DNA of 64,000 bases from Neorhizobium galegae (GCF_017877055.1 NZ_JAGIPG010000001.1:620001-684000), one strand, 5' to 3'; counted from the stretch's first letter, positions 33,171 to 42,078 are shown. Numbers and translations are program-made. Notes: a model not told the origin generated them from the letters alone.

Positions 33171-33200
33171 TAAAAAACCCGCCGGAATGGCGGGTTTTTT
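33171..33200. terminator. Bidirectional terminator between DUF882 gene and gapR
   Basis: ACCCGCC (33177-33183) pairs with GGCGGGT (33189-33195), flanked by six As on the left and six Ts on the right, so it can stop transcription from both convergent genes. Confidence 0.92.
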
Positions 33201-33234
33201 CATGCTTCTGCCTGGCCTGCATGCCTGAGAAGAA

Positions 33235-33507
33235 TCAGGCGGCGTCCTGGTCGGCAGGGGCCTCGATCATGCCGAGCGCCTGGAGATAGGTATCGAGGAT
33301 CAGATCCTCTTCCATACGCTCCTGGTCGTCCTTCTTGCGCAGGGCGATGACCTTTTTCATGATCTTCGTGTCGTAGCCCATGCCCTTGGCTTCGCCGTAG
33401 ACGTCCTTGATGTCGTCGGCGATGGTCTTCTTTTCTTCTTCCAGTCGTTCGATGCGCTCGATAAATGCGCGAAGCTGGTCGCGGGCGACGCCATGAGCAT
33501 CAGACAT
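33235..33507 (-). CDS. gapR: GapR nucleoid-associated protein (DUF2312)
   Basis: 90 residues, all helical and charged. The conserved block [20 protein letters not shown] followed by [20 protein letters not shown] and a C-terminal LYLQALGM-type end matches the DUF2312/UPF0335 family. Caulobacter GapR binds overtwisted AT-rich DNA ahead of replication and transcription and aids topoisomerases. The dimer clamp is built from these helices. It is the third gene of a same-strand group with DUF1244 and N-formylglutamate amidohydrolase, although an 86-bp gap may hold its own promoter. Confidence 0.92.
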   Translation of the reverse strand: MSDAHGVARDQLRAFIERIERLEEEKKTIADDIKDVYGEAKGMGYDTKIMKKVIALRKKDDQERMEEDLILDTYLQALGMIEAPADQDAA

Positions 33508-33593
33508 CGGGGCCTCCTGATCGTGTGGATTTCATTGAATGGTCGTCAACTGCCGAAAAGCCGCCGCGAGGTCAAGCCCAATCGGCAAATCGA

Positions 33594-33902
33594 TCAGCCA
33601 TGGGCTGGCTTGTTCACGTCGAATGCGGCTTTTTGTGCATCCGAGGCTTCCGCCTGATGCAGATTTTTCCAATCCTCGTAGGGCATGCCGTAGACGATCT
33701 CGCGGGAGGCGTCCTTGGAGAGATCGACGCCGGCATCGCTGGCGGCATCGCGATACCAGTTCGACAGGCAGTTGCGGCAGAAGCCGGCAAGGTTCATCAG
33801 ATCGATATTCTGAACGTCGGCGCGCTCGCGCAGATGCTGGACAAGGCGGCGGAAGGCGGCGGCCTCGAATTCGGTCTGCTGTTCTTTCGTGAGTTCGCTC
33901 AT
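33594..33902 (-). CDS. DUF1244 family protein
   Basis: 102 residues from ATG 33902, supported by AGGAGGTG eight bases upstream. The family core is FEAAAFRRLVQHLRERADVQNIDLMNLAGFCRNCLSNWY seen here as helices with a CRNC pair, then IVYGMPYEDWK. The structure of a homologue is helical and dimeric; function is unknown. It starts 22 bp after the N-formylglutamate amidohydrolase stop, so they are cotranscribed. Confidence 0.85.
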   Translation of the reverse strand: MSELTKEQQTEFEAAAFRRLVQHLRERADVQNIDLMNLAGFCRNCLSNWYRDAASDAGVDLSKDASREIVYGMPYEDWKNLHQAEASDAQKAAFDVNKPAHG

Positions 33903-33924
33903 GGGCGCACCTCCTGGTGTCGCG

Positions 33925-34716
33925 TCACACCGGATAGGGGCCGGTGCGCGAGGGAAAGATCCTGTATTCATGCAATGTGGGGTCGGCGTTGAGCGTCTTG
34001 AAGACCGGCGCCAGCCTTTCTGTCCAGGCGGCGATGCCGGTCTCGTCGCCGATCAGGTCCTGACGGACCTCGAGAAGCGCGTGCGGGGTTCCCGACACCA
34101 TGCAGTGCCGGTACATCGTGTCGCCTTTAAGCGCCCCGTCATAGGGTTCGTTGTCGCCGACGACGATGTCGCCGGGTTCGCCGAGCAGGTGCAGGAGGGG
34201 CGTCACGGCGCGGTCGTCGCTGTCCCAGAGCACGGCCGCATGCCAGGGGCGGGCGACGCCCTTCCAGAACGGCGTGAAGGAATGCAGCGACAGGACAAGC
34301 GGCGCTCGGCCCGAGCCGCCGGCCTTTGCAATGGTGCGTTCGACGGCGCGGTGATAGGGCCGGTGATAGGTATCGAGGCGAAGATCCCACTCTTCCTGGG
34401 TAATCGGATGATTGCCGGGAATGATCGCCCCGTCGGAAATCTTCATGATCAGGGTCGGATCGTCCTCGCCGCGGTTCGGGTCGATCAGCAGGCGCGAGAA
34501 ACAGCCGAGCACGGCCGGCACGTTCAGCATCGCCGCCAGCCGGCGGGTCAGTGCCTCGATGCCGATATCGAAGGCGATGTGGCGGTGGAAGGCGCTCTCC
34601 GGCAGGCCGAGGCTGCCATAGGAGGCGGGCAGGCGGTTCATGGCATGGTCGGCGAGCAGCACCATGCCACTGTCATAATCGCCTTCTATGATCTCGAAAG
34701 GAATGAAGTCCTGCAT
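33925..34716 (-). CDS. N-formylglutamate amidohydrolase
   Basis: 263 residues. The family (HutG-like) hydrolyses N-formyl-L-glutamate to glutamate and formate; motifs are LLADHAMNRLP, CFSRLLIDPNRG, LSLHSFTPFW and VGDNEPYDG. ATG 34716 (MQDFIPFEIIEGD) is preferred because homologues start there; a frame open to GTG 34806 is Ser/His/Pro-rich and unlikely. No hut genes lie nearby, so a role in histidine breakdown is uncertain and other N-formyl or N-acyl amino acids are possible. Confidence 0.85.
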   Translation of the reverse strand: MQDFIPFEIIEGDYDSGMVLLADHAMNRLPASYGSLGLPESAFHRHIAFDIGIEALTRRLAAMLNVPAVLGCFSRLLIDPNRGEDDPTLIMKISDGAIIPGNHPITQEEWDLRLDTYHRPYHRAVERTIAKAGGSGRAPLVLSLHSFTPFWKGVARPWHAAVLWDSDDRAVTPLLHLLGEPGDIVVGDNEPYDGALKGDTMYRHCMVSGTPHALLEVRQDLIGDETGIAAWTERLAPVFKTLNADPTLHEYRIFPSRTGPYPV

Positions 34717-34925
34717 CGCCACCGGAAATGAAATGGTTTCGAAAGGTCGGTCGGAAGACGGGTGTTGATGGCATGGGGAAAGCCGCGACGCAAGTCGTGC
34801 TGGCACGACGATCAGCTTGGATTGAGGGCATGAGACGGACTAATCGATTAGAGTTACGTTGACTTTCCGACTCCGCCGCGCGAAGAAAGTGCTTCACGAA
34901 TAACCATGGAGTCCTGACGGAAACC

Positions 34926-35399
34926 GTGTCGAAAAAATCCCCCAAAGCCATTCTTCGCTCCCTCGTTTCCGCTTCGGCGCTTGCCGCCATGGTCGCCTTC
35001 GGTGTTCCGCTTTTGGCGGCGACCGTCGCGCGTGCGGATTTCCGTGTCTGCAACGCCACGCAGAACCTCGTCGGCGTGGCGATCGGCTATCGCGCCACGG
35101 AGGGCTGGACCACCGAAGGCTGGTGGCAGGTTCCGGCCTCCACCTGCGCGACGCTGATCGAGGGCGAACTGCAGTCGCGTTATTATTATCTCTATGCTGA
35201 GGACGCGGCCCGGGGCGGCCGCTGGACCGGCAATGTGAACATGTGCGTCGCGGAGAACGAGTTCAAAGTCGTCGGCGTCAATGACTGTTTTGCCCGTGGC
35301 TTCCAGCGCATGGGGTTTAAGGAATACGATACGGGCCGTCAGGGAAGCTGGATGGTCCAGCTTTCGGACACGCCTGGCACACAAGAAGGCCACAACTGA
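34926..35399 (+). CDS. DUF1036 exported protein
   Basis: 157 residues. A signal peptide ends near VARA (about residue 37). The mature domain has the DUF1036 pattern FRVCNATQNLVGVAIGY, GWTTEGWWQVPASTC and CFARGFQRMGF, with four Cys that could form two disulfides. Function is unknown; location should be periplasmic. The start is GTG 34926. Its TGA overlaps the ATG of pyk (TGATG), so a secreted protein is translationally coupled to a glycolytic enzyme. Confidence 0.85.
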   Translation: MSKKSPKAILRSLVSASALAAMVAFGVPLLAATVARADFRVCNATQNLVGVAIGYRATEGWTTEGWWQVPASTCATLIEGELQSRYYYLYAEDAARGGRWTGNVNMCVAENEFKVVGVNDCFARGFQRMGFKEYDTGRQGSWMVQLSDTPGTQEGHN

Positions 35400-36838
35400 T
35401 GAGGCGCAACCGCAAAGTAAAGATCCTCGCCACCCTCGGCCCGGCTTCGTCGGAAGAGGCGATGATCCAGAAGCTGCATGAAGCGGGGGCTGATCTCTTC
35501 CGCATCAACATGAGCCACGCGAGCCACGACCTGATGCGCACGCTGATCAAGCGCATCCGCGCCGTCGAGGAGCGCAGCGGCCGGCCGATCGGCATTCTGG
35601 CCGACCTCCAGGGTCCGAAGCTGCGCGTCGGCAAGTTCGCAGCCGGCAAGGTTACGCTCACTCCGGGGCAGACCTTCACGCTCGACAACCGCGACGAACC
35701 CGGCGACGAGACCCGCGTGTTCCTGCCGCATCCGGAAATCCTGGAAGCGGTGAAAGTGGGCCATCGCCTGCTGATCGACGATGGCAAGCTGGCGCTGAAG
35801 GCCGAGAAGGCCGACGGCAAGAGCATCGTCTGCAAGGTTATCGCCGGCACCAGCATTTCCGACCGCAAGGGCGTCAGCCTGCCCGATACCCTGCTCGGCG
35901 TCGGCGCGTTGACCGAAAAGGACCGCGTCGACCTCGACGCGGTGCTCGCCACCGACGATGTCGATTGGGTGGCGCTGTCCTTCGTGCAGCGTCCCGACGA
36001 CCTTGCCGAAGTGCGCAAGATCGCGCGCGGCCGGGTCGGCATCATGTCGAAGATCGAGAAGCCCCAGGCGCTGGAGCGCATCGATGAGATCATCGAGCTT
36101 TCCGATGCCGTCATGGTGGCGCGCGGCGATCTCGGCGTCGAAATGCCGATCGAAGCCGTTCCGGGCATCCAGAAGCAGCTGACGCGCTTGTGTCGGCGCG
36201 CCGGCAAGCCGGTCGTCGTCGCAACCCAGATGCTGGAATCAATGATCACCGCGCCGGTTCCGACCCGCGCCGAAGTGTCGGACGTGTCGATCGCGGTTTT
36301 CGAAGGCGCAGACGCGATCATGCTGTCGGCCGAATCGGCCTCCGGCCAGTATCCGGTCGAGGCGGTGTCGATGATGGCGTCGATCGCCAGCACGGTCGAG
36401 CAGGATCCGCTTTATCCGAGCATCATCTACGCCCAGCGCGCGACGCCGGAGGCAACCGGTGCGGACGCGATCTCGCTGGCGGCCCGCCAGATCGCCGAAA
36501 CTTTGAAGCTGGCCGCGATCGTCACCTATACCTCGTCGGGCACGACGGGCCTGCGTGCATCCCGCGAACGTCCGGAGGTGCCGATCATCGCGCTGTCGCC
36601 GATCGTCCAGACGGCGCGCCGGCTTTCGGTGGGTTGGGGCATGCATTGCGTCGTCACCAATGACGCGACCGACCTCGACGACATGGTCAACCGCGCGTGC
36701 CGCATCGTCGTGTCGGAAGGCTTCGGCAAGCCCGGCGACCGGATCATCATCTCGGCCGGCGTGCCGCTCGGCACACCCGGCGCCACCAACATGCTGCGCA
36801 TCGCCTATATCGGCTCGGACGGCCAGAGCGGCATCTGA
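35399..36838 (+). CDS. pyk: Pyruvate kinase
   Basis: 479 residues, transferring phosphate from phosphoenolpyruvate to ADP. Motifs: KILATLGPAS, RINMSHAS, ADLQGPKLRVG, the active-site signature IMSKIEKPQALE with the catalytic Lys, VARGDLGVEMP, ATQMLESMI and AEVSDVS. The C-terminal allosteric domain begins about residue 340. A Lys at the usual Thr/Glu position cannot be judged without alignment. It is second in an operon with the DUF1036 gene and ends in a strong terminator. Confidence 0.97.
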   Translation: MRRNRKVKILATLGPASSEEAMIQKLHEAGADLFRINMSHASHDLMRTLIKRIRAVEERSGRPIGILADLQGPKLRVGKFAAGKVTLTPGQTFTLDNRDEPGDETRVFLPHPEILEAVKVGHRLLIDDGKLALKAEKADGKSIVCKVIAGTSISDRKGVSLPDTLLGVGALTEKDRVDLDAVLATDDVDWVALSFVQRPDDLAEVRKIARGRVGIMSKIEKPQALERIDEIIELSDAVMVARGDLGVEMPIEAVPGIQKQLTRLCRRAGKPVVVATQMLESMITAPVPTRAEVSDVSIAVFEGADAIMLSAESASGQYPVEAVSMMASIASTVEQDPLYPSIIYAQRATPEATGADAISLAARQIAETLKLAAIVTYTSSGTTGLRASRERPEVPIIALSPIVQTARRLSVGWGMHCVVTNDATDLDDMVNRACRIVVSEGFGKPGDRIIISAGVPLGTPGATNMLRIAYIGSDGQSGI

Positions 36839-36858
36839 GGCGCAGCGAGCGGACAAAA

Positions 36859-36893
36859 GAAAACCGCCGGGGATCGCCCCGGCGGTTTTTTTA
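36859..36893. terminator. Terminator after pyk, active in both directions
   Basis: A perfect 12-bp stem AAACCGCCGGGG / CCCCGGCGGTTT with an ATCG loop (36861-36888), then TTTTATT on the plus strand and TCTTTTG on the minus strand. It separates pyk from the convergent gene at 36924. Confidence 0.93.
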
Positions 36894-36923
36894 TTGCGCG
36901 CAATTTGAAGGCGTAGGGCGCCG

Positions 36924-37679
36924 TTAGATGGTGATGCTGACGGTCGGCATGGCGGAGACCGTGCCTGTCAGTGTGTTGACGGAAGCGTCGAGGCTCTGGG
37001 TGCCGGGAACGGTGGCTGCGCTGTTCTGCTCGCGCAGCCGGCGGGCAGCTTCCTCCAGAAGCGCCTTGATCTGGCGGGCGACGGTGCTGAATTCCATTGC
37101 CGTCTTGATGTCGTCGAGGGACAGTCTTGGCGTCTCCCGCGGCGTTTCGTCCATCTCGTCGAGATAGGCCTGCTCGGCATAGGAGACCTGCTTGTCGTCA
37201 GCCAGGGGCTCATCCCCCGGTTCGTCGTCGGCAGCGTCCGCGGCTGCAGCCTGCTCGCCCACATCGAGGGTCAAATCCGTCGTCTCGGCTCCGGACGAAG
37301 CGTTGACCGGGGCGAACGGCATGGCGCCGCCAGCGCCTCCGGTCAGGGCCTCGGTGAACTCGCGGGCGGCGCCGGCCACGACCACGCCAAGCTGTGCCGC
37401 CTGCCTGGCGACCACTTCCGGATCGAAACCCCAGCGGCGCATGAACTCGAGCTGCTGCTTGGCATCCTCGAGTTTTTGCTTGGCGCGGGCCTTGGCCTGT
37501 TCTTCGGCCTCGCCCGTCGCCTTATTCAGCGATGTCAGGCCGTGGACGAGGCGGTCGTAGGCTTCGTCCTTGGGGCTGGACGGATCGGACGCTGCCGGTG
37601 CGGCGTCTGTCGAGGTCGACGCGCTTTCCTGCTTCGCAGAGCGTGCCGGATAGTCCCTGCCAATGCTGCCGATTTCCAT
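36924..37679 (-). CDS. Hypothetical protein, acidic with coiled-coil segment
   Basis: 251 residues from ATG 37679 (GGAG 8 nt upstream). I do not recognise a family. The N-terminal 45 residues are Ser/Ala/Asp-rich. Residues about 45-95 are strongly helical and charged (ATGEAEEQAKARAKQKLEDA), followed by RRWGFDPEVVARQAAQLG. The middle is acidic and low complexity. A second helix (IKALLEEAARRLREQN) precedes a Thr/Ser/Val-rich end. There is no signal peptide or membrane span. It is 76 bp beyond an alpha/beta hydrolase gene on the same strand. Confidence 0.65.
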   Translation of the reverse strand: MEIGSIGRDYPARSAKQESASTSTDAAPAASDPSSPKDEAYDRLVHGLTSLNKATGEAEEQAKARAKQKLEDAKQQLEFMRRWGFDPEVVARQAAQLGVVVAGAAREFTEALTGGAGGAMPFAPVNASSGAETTDLTLDVGEQAAAADAADDEPGDEPLADDKQVSYAEQAYLDEMDETPRETPRLSLDDIKTAMEFSTVARQIKALLEEAARRLREQNSAATVPGTQSLDASVNTLTGTVSAMPTVSITI

Positions 37680-37754
37680 CTCTTCGCTCCGATTCCATTT
37701 TCCCGGAGGTTGGGGCGGGCAGCTTGCTTCGGGCTGGTGTCGTCCGAGCAAGGC

Positions 37755-38795
37755 TCAGGTTTTCTCGATCGAAAGATCCAATTCCGGAGATGTGTCTGTC
37801 GCCGCTGGCGCGAGCCGCGCTTCCGCGATGTGGGCCGCGGCCCTCAGGTCGCGGGGGAGGCCGGCGAGTTTCTCGATCGCCGCGATCACCACGTCGGTCG
37901 CAACATAATCCGGCTTGTGGCCGAGATTGCGAATGGAGACGAGTTCGGATCCGGCGATATCGGCGGCGAGGCCGCGCGAATGGATTTCCTCCGCGACGAT
38001 CGTGTCGCAGTCGCCGGTGATGATCACCGTCGGTGCGGCGATCTCCCGGTATCGCGGCGCGACGCGCGTCACGTAGTCGTTGAGATTGGCGACGTCGATC
38101 GCATTGCTGCGGAACGATTGGGGGCGGAGCACGAGGTACGGTGCGCCATCGTCAAGGTAGGTCTCCGGGCAAGGGTTGGGGTGAAAGACCGAACGTGTCG
38201 CAGCCTTCATCACCACAAGGCCGGCCGGCAGGGCGAGCAGATGGCTGAACAGCCGGCCGATCACCGGACGGGCGGTGAGATTGTAGTACCAGTCGATCCG
38301 GCCGGGCCAAGGATGGGTGGCGGGCGCCAGGAACAGCAGGCCGGCGGTCTTTTCCGGATGGTGGAGGCCGAAGCTCGCAGCGATCGCGCCGCCGAAGGAA
38401 TGGCCGGCGATGATCGCCCTGTCGATGCCGCGCTTTTCCATCAGCCTGGCGATTGCCGCCGCCTGGCCATCCGGAAAGCCATTTTGGACGCCGCCGCGCT
38501 CCGAATACCCATGGCCCGGTCGGTCGATGAAGAGCATTTCGGCGCGGCCTTCGAGCGCCCTGCGGAAGGCTGCTTCCTGGTCGCGGAAATTGCCGCTGGC
38601 GCCGTGGATGAAGACGATCGCCGGCAAGTCGGCGCCGGCCGGCTTGGGTACATGCAGCGAATTCATCGAAAACCCGCCGACATCGATCAGTTCGCCGGTG
38701 TTCGGGAACGCGGCTTCGATCGCTTTCGCCTTCCAGGCGGTGAAGCAAAACGCGGTGCCGACAAGGCCGGCGATGGCAAGGGGCAAGATCATCAT
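37755..38795 (-). CDS. Alpha/beta hydrolase, membrane anchored
   Basis: 346 residues. An N-terminal hydrophobic helix (ILPLAIAGLVGTAFCF) anchors a canonical alpha/beta hydrolase: oxyanion-hole HGASGN, IDRPGHGYS, nucleophile Ser in AGHSFGG, the acid Asp in GDCDTIV and the His in LGHKPDY. Substrate is unknown; esterase or epoxide/C-C hydrolase activities are all possible. It lies 19 bp downstream of a TPR protein gene, suggesting an operon. Confidence 0.85.
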   Translation of the reverse strand: MMILPLAIAGLVGTAFCFTAWKAKAIEAAFPNTGELIDVGGFSMNSLHVPKPAGADLPAIVFIHGASGNFRDQEAAFRRALEGRAEMLFIDRPGHGYSERGGVQNGFPDGQAAAIARLMEKRGIDRAIIAGHSFGGAIAASFGLHHPEKTAGLLFLAPATHPWPGRIDWYYNLTARPVIGRLFSHLLALPAGLVVMKAATRSVFHPNPCPETYLDDGAPYLVLRPQSFRSNAIDVANLNDYVTRVAPRYREIAAPTVIITGDCDTIVAEEIHSRGLAADIAGSELVSIRNLGHKPDYVATDVVIAAIEKLAGLPRDLRAAAHIAEARLAPAATDTSPELDLSIEKT

Positions 38796-38814
38796 GGACG
38801 GGCTGCCCGAAGGC

Positions 38815-39435
38815 TCAGGTCCGGTTGCCGGCGAGCTTTTCGGAGAGCTTGGTAACGGCCTCCTGGGCGTCGCGGTCGGCGGGGTAGACGGCGAGATAGT
38901 CCTGCCATGCCTTCAGCGCCAGTTCGTCCTTGCCGGCTTCCGTCAGGATGCCGGCCATGCCGGCCAGCGCTCCGAAATGGCGCGGCTCGCGCTTCAGCAC
39001 CTCGGCGATGTCGGCCATGGATTTGCGGGGATTGCCCATCGTGTAATGCAGCGTCGCACGGCGGTTCCAGCCTTCGGCAAAGGCGGGATCGAGCACGGTC
39101 ACCTGGTCGAGGAAGTCGAGTGCCGCGGCGTTGCGCTTTTCCTTGATAGCGGTCGCGGACCACTGCATCAGCAGGTTGACGGTGGCGCTGCCCGAATCGT
39201 TGAGGTTGGCGATGATCTGACTGGCGATGCCGCGTGCCTTTTCCGGATTGCGTTCGCGCTTCAGGGCATCGAACAACGGATCGACGGGCTTGCCCGATTT
39301 CTGGGCGACGGCGGGAATGGCCGGGGCGGCCGCAGGTGGCGCGGCAGGCGGTTTGGTCGTCGCTGTCTGGGCGAGAGCGGACGAAGCGGTAAGGCTCGCG
39401 GCGAGAATCAGGGTGCTGATACGAAAATAGCGCAT
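38815..39435 (-). CDS. Exported TPR-repeat protein
   Basis: 206 residues. A signal peptide ends near SSALAQ (about residue 23), then an Ala/Pro linker, then helical TPR units: NLLMQWSATAIKEKRNAAALDFLDQ, AEGWNRRATLHYTMGN and HFGALAGMAGILTEAGKDELALKAW regions fit the 34-residue pattern. It should be a periplasmic scaffold. The start ATG lies inside a perfect inverted repeat (39430-39459) and has no clear ribosome binding site. Confidence 0.8.
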   Translation of the reverse strand: MRYFRISTLILAASLTASSALAQTATTKPPAAPPAAAPAIPAVAQKSGKPVDPLFDALKRERNPEKARGIASQIIANLNDSGSATVNLLMQWSATAIKEKRNAAALDFLDQVTVLDPAFAEGWNRRATLHYTMGNPRKSMADIAEVLKREPRHFGALAGMAGILTEAGKDELALKAWQDYLAVYPADRDAQEAVTKLSEKLAGNRT

Positions 39436-39459
39436 GCGGATAAGGTAATCCGCATGCGC
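39430..39459. promoter_or_regulatory. 12-bp inverted repeat sequestering the TPR gene start
   Basis: GCGCATGCGGAT and its exact complement ATCCGCATGCGC flank a 6-nt loop (AAGGTA on the plus strand). In the minus-strand mRNA, one ATG lies in each arm; the second is the TPR gene start, the first (39455) opens a short out-of-frame ORF of about 15 codons. No T-run follows, so it is not a terminator. Confidence 0.6.
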
Positions 39460-39534
39460 CGAAGGTCAAACCCGATTTGTCGTGTTACCGACAATTTGAT
39501 CGGCTGCGGCCGAGACCGGAGCCGAATGCCTGTC

Positions 39535-39660
39535 TCAGCCCTGACGAGCCTTGAAGCGCGGGTTCTGCTTGTTGATGATGTAAACGCGGCCCTTGCGGCG
39601 AACCAGACGGTTATCGCGGTGACGAGCCTTCAGCGCCTTAAGCGAGTTCTTGATCTTCAT
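39535..39660 (-). CDS. rpmJ: Ribosomal protein bL36
   Basis: 41 residues beginning [17 protein letters not shown] and ending NPRFKARQG. This is the cysteine-free (zinc-independent) L36 form usual in alphaproteobacteria. It is very basic and sits in the large subunit near the 23S rRNA. The gene is monocistronic; the purEK terminator lies upstream and the TPR gene follows 100 bp downstream. Confidence 0.96.
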   Translation of the reverse strand: MKIKNSLKALKARHRDNRLVRRKGRVYIINKQNPRFKARQG

Positions 39661-39706
39661 TTTCCTGGTCCAGCAGTCTGTGGGCGCGAGGCCGCATGTC
39701 TATCAA

Positions 39707-39745
39707 TCAAAAGCGCGCCGCCAAGATTCTTCGAGGGGCGCGCTC
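39707..39745 (-). terminator. Probable terminator of the DUF465-purE-purK operon
   Basis: On the minus strand AGCGCGCC and GGCGCGCT (39712-39719 with 39737-39744) form a stem with a long loop, followed by TTTTGATTG. It lies 40 bp past purK. Confidence 0.6.
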
Positions 39746-39783
39746 TCAGTTGGGTGTGCAGATAACCCGAGCTATTCCGCATG

Positions 39784-40863
39784 TCAACCTTGTGACGACG
39801 TTTTCAGGCCGTTCAATTCGGTCACATGGCCCATTTTCCGGCCCGGTCGGGATTCCGTCTTGCCGTAGAGATGGACGAGAACATCATCGCGCGAGAGCCA
39901 GGCGGGCACGTCCAGAATATCGTCGCCGATCAGGTTGGTCATCACGCAGTCGGAATGGCGCAGTGGGTTGCCGAGCGGCAGTCCGGCGACGGCGCGGATA
40001 TGCTGCTCGAACTGCGAGACGACGCAGGCGGCCTCCGTCCAGTGGCCGGAATTGTGGACGCGCGGGGCGATCTCGTTGGCGATCAGCGTTCCGTCCGCCA
40101 TCACGAAGAACTCCATGCCGATGATGCCGACATAATCGAGCGCGGCGAGCAGCTTTTCGGCCGATTCGCGGGCGGTTTTCGCCGTCGCCTCGGAAATCCT
40201 GGCGGGCAGGGTGGAGGTGTGGAGGATGCCGTTCCTGTGGATGTTCTCGGCCAGATCGTAGCAGGCGGTCGTGCCGTTCTTGGCGCGGGCGGCGATGATC
40301 GAGACCTCGCGCTCGAAGGGCACAAAGCTTTCGAGAATGAGCGGCACGCCGCCGAGCGCGTCGTAGGCGCCGGCAGGGCTGTCCTCGGCGGAGCGGAAAA
40401 CGCGCTGGCCCTTGCCGTCATAACCCATGCGGCGGGTCTTCAGCACGCCCTGGCCACCGAAATCGGCGAGCGCCGTTTCGAGGTTAGGCTGGCTGTCGAC
40501 GGCATGGAATTTCGCGGTCTCGATGCCGCAGGAATTCAGGAAGCGCTTTTCGGTCAGCCGGTCCTGCGACACATCGAGGGCCTTGGCCGGCGGGTAGACC
40601 GGGACCGAGCGCTGCAGCGTCTCGGCGGCGGTGACCGGCACGTTCTCGAATTCGTAGGTGACGACGTCGCAGCGGCTGGCGAGTTCGGCGAGCGCTGCCG
40701 GATCGTCATAGGCGGCAGTGATCTGGGCGTTGGCGACCTGGGCTGCCGGACAGTCGGCCTGCGGTTCGAGCACGATCGTGCGGAAGTTCAGCCGGGCCGC
40801 GGCCATGGCCAGCATGCGGCCGAGCTGACCGCCGCCGATAATGCCGATCGTGTGGACAGTCAT
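39784..40863 (-). CDS. purK: N5-carboxyaminoimidazole ribonucleotide synthase
   Basis: 359 residues of ATP-grasp fold, carboxylating AIR to N5-CAIR with ATP and bicarbonate. The N-terminal [13 protein letters not shown] loop, the YEFENVP segment, ATP-grasp block [12 protein letters not shown] and [13 protein letters not shown] are diagnostic. The ATG overlaps the TGA of purE (ATGA), a common arrangement that couples the two consecutive enzymes. A longer frame to 40917 is not needed. Confidence 0.96.
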   Translation of the reverse strand: MTVHTIGIIGGGQLGRMLAMAAARLNFRTIVLEPQADCPAAQVANAQITAAYDDPAALAELASRCDVVTYEFENVPVTAAETLQRSVPVYPPAKALDVSQDRLTEKRFLNSCGIETAKFHAVDSQPNLETALADFGGQGVLKTRRMGYDGKGQRVFRSAEDSPAGAYDALGGVPLILESFVPFEREVSIIAARAKNGTTACYDLAENIHRNGILHTSTLPARISEATAKTARESAEKLLAALDYVGIIGMEFFVMADGTLIANEIAPRVHNSGHWTEAACVVSQFEQHIRAVAGLPLGNPLRHSDCVMTNLIGDDILDVPAWLSRDDVLVHLYGKTESRPGRKMGHVTELNGLKTSSQG

Positions 40864-41357
40864 GGAGCCTCGTCGATTGGGTAGTCTGCAACGGCGGCGC
40901 TCTGGCGGGCGCGCCATTCGTCGAGCCGGTCGGCGATCTCGTCGTCGTTGAGGGCGAGAACCGCGGCTGCCAGCAGGGCGGCGTTGATGGCGCCGGCCCG
41001 GCCGATCGCAAGGGTGCCAACCGGAATGCCGGCGGGCATCTGGACGATCGACAGCAGGCTGTCCTGGCCGGACAGCGCCTTTGACTGAACCGGCACGCCG
41101 AAAACCGGAAGCGGGGTCATTGCGGCGGTCATGCCGGGCAGGTGGGCCGCACCGCCGGCACCGGCGATGATGACCTGGAAACCTTCCGCGCGGGCGCCCT
41201 TGGCAAATTGCATCATCCGCTCCGGCGTGCGATGCGCCGATATGATACGGGCCTCGTAACCGATATCGAGCGCCTCCAGCGTGTCGGCGGCGTTCTTCAT
41301 GGTCTCCCAGTCGGACTGGCTGCCCATGATGATGGCGACGGCAGGTCTTTCAGACAT
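40860..41357 (-). CDS. purE: N5-carboxyaminoimidazole ribonucleotide mutase
   Basis: 165 residues, class I PurE, converting N5-CAIR to CAIR. Motifs are [18 protein letters not shown] with the catalytic His, [11 protein letters not shown] and the C-terminal [22 protein letters not shown] block. ATG 41357 with AAGGG upstream. It follows a DUF465 gene by 10 bp. Confidence 0.96.
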   Translation of the reverse strand: MSERPAVAIIMGSQSDWETMKNAADTLEALDIGYEARIISAHRTPERMMQFAKGARAEGFQVIIAGAGGAAHLPGMTAAMTPLPVFGVPVQSKALSGQDSLLSIVQMPAGIPVGTLAIGRAGAINAALLAAAVLALNDDEIADRLDEWRARQSAAVADYPIDEAP

Positions 41358-41367
41358 GGCGGGACCC

Positions 41368-41571
41368 TTACGCGATGATGTCCGGAACAATCTGGTCTTC
41401 GAGCTGAGTCATCTTGTCTTTCAGCGACAGTTTCTTCTTCTTCATGCGCTGCACGCGAAGGGCGTCGCAGCCGACCTGGATCATGGCGTTAATGGCGGCG
41501 TCGTAATCCTCGTGTTCCTGTCGAAGTTTCGCGAGCACCAGCCGGACATCCGCCTGTTCCTGATCTGCCAT
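41368..41571 (-). CDS. DUF465 (YdcH-like) small protein
   Basis: 67 residues, a helical hairpin: an [12 protein letters not shown] helix, a turn, then [24 protein letters not shown], the DUF465 signature. Family function is unknown. It is first in a transcription unit with purE and purK (10-bp gap). A second DUF465 gene is divergent on the other side of a 230-bp control region. Confidence 0.88.
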   Translation of the reverse strand: MADQEQADVRLVLAKLRQEHEDYDAAINAMIQVGCDALRVQRMKKKKLSLKDKMTQLEDQIVPDIIA

Positions 41572-41802
41572 ATTCCAGTCCCCATTCTCACGCCCGGCAT
41601 TTCAGCGGTCGCCGGCATTGTCCGCAAGCCTCTACCACCAAACCGCGTTAACGGGAAGTTAGACACGGTCACGAATTTGCCCACTTCAAACCATGATTTC
41701 ACCTTCGACAAAGCCGGCCGATCGTGTCACACTTCCTTCGTAAACCTGAAGCCTCGGCATTAGGGAATGCCGTGGTAGGTGACTAAGGAAGGAACATGCC
41801 AC

Positions 41803-41979
41803 ATGACCGTCCAGGCTCATATCGCATCGCTTGAAAAGAAGCACGGTGCTTTGGAGGAGGAGCTCCAGACCGTTCTAGCGTCCCCCTCCGCCGACGACCG
41901 TGAAATAGCCGACCTCAAGCGGCGCAAGCTGCGCATCAAGGACCAAATGCAGCGCCTAAAGGCATCTACGCGTCATTAG
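41803..41979 (+). CDS. DUF465 (YdcH-like) small protein, second copy
   Basis: 58 residues (MTVQAHIASLEKKHGALEEE start; DLKRRKLRIKDQMQRLK end), again the DUF465 helical hairpin. An earlier GTG at 41779 is in frame, but ATG 41803 matches the family start and follows GGAAGGA. A CGGCATT-AGGG-AATGCCG hairpin (41755-41772) lies in its leader. Head to head with the DUF465-purEK unit. Confidence 0.85.
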   Translation: MTVQAHIASLEKKHGALEEELQTVLASPSADDREIADLKRRKLRIKDQMQRLKASTRH

Positions 41980-42078
41980 TTCCTCAGTAGGAGAACCCGC
42001 CGCTCGCCCATTGTTTCATCAGTCAGAGGCGAATAATAAAAGCGGCAAACCAATAATCCAGAAATAACAATGACAAGG

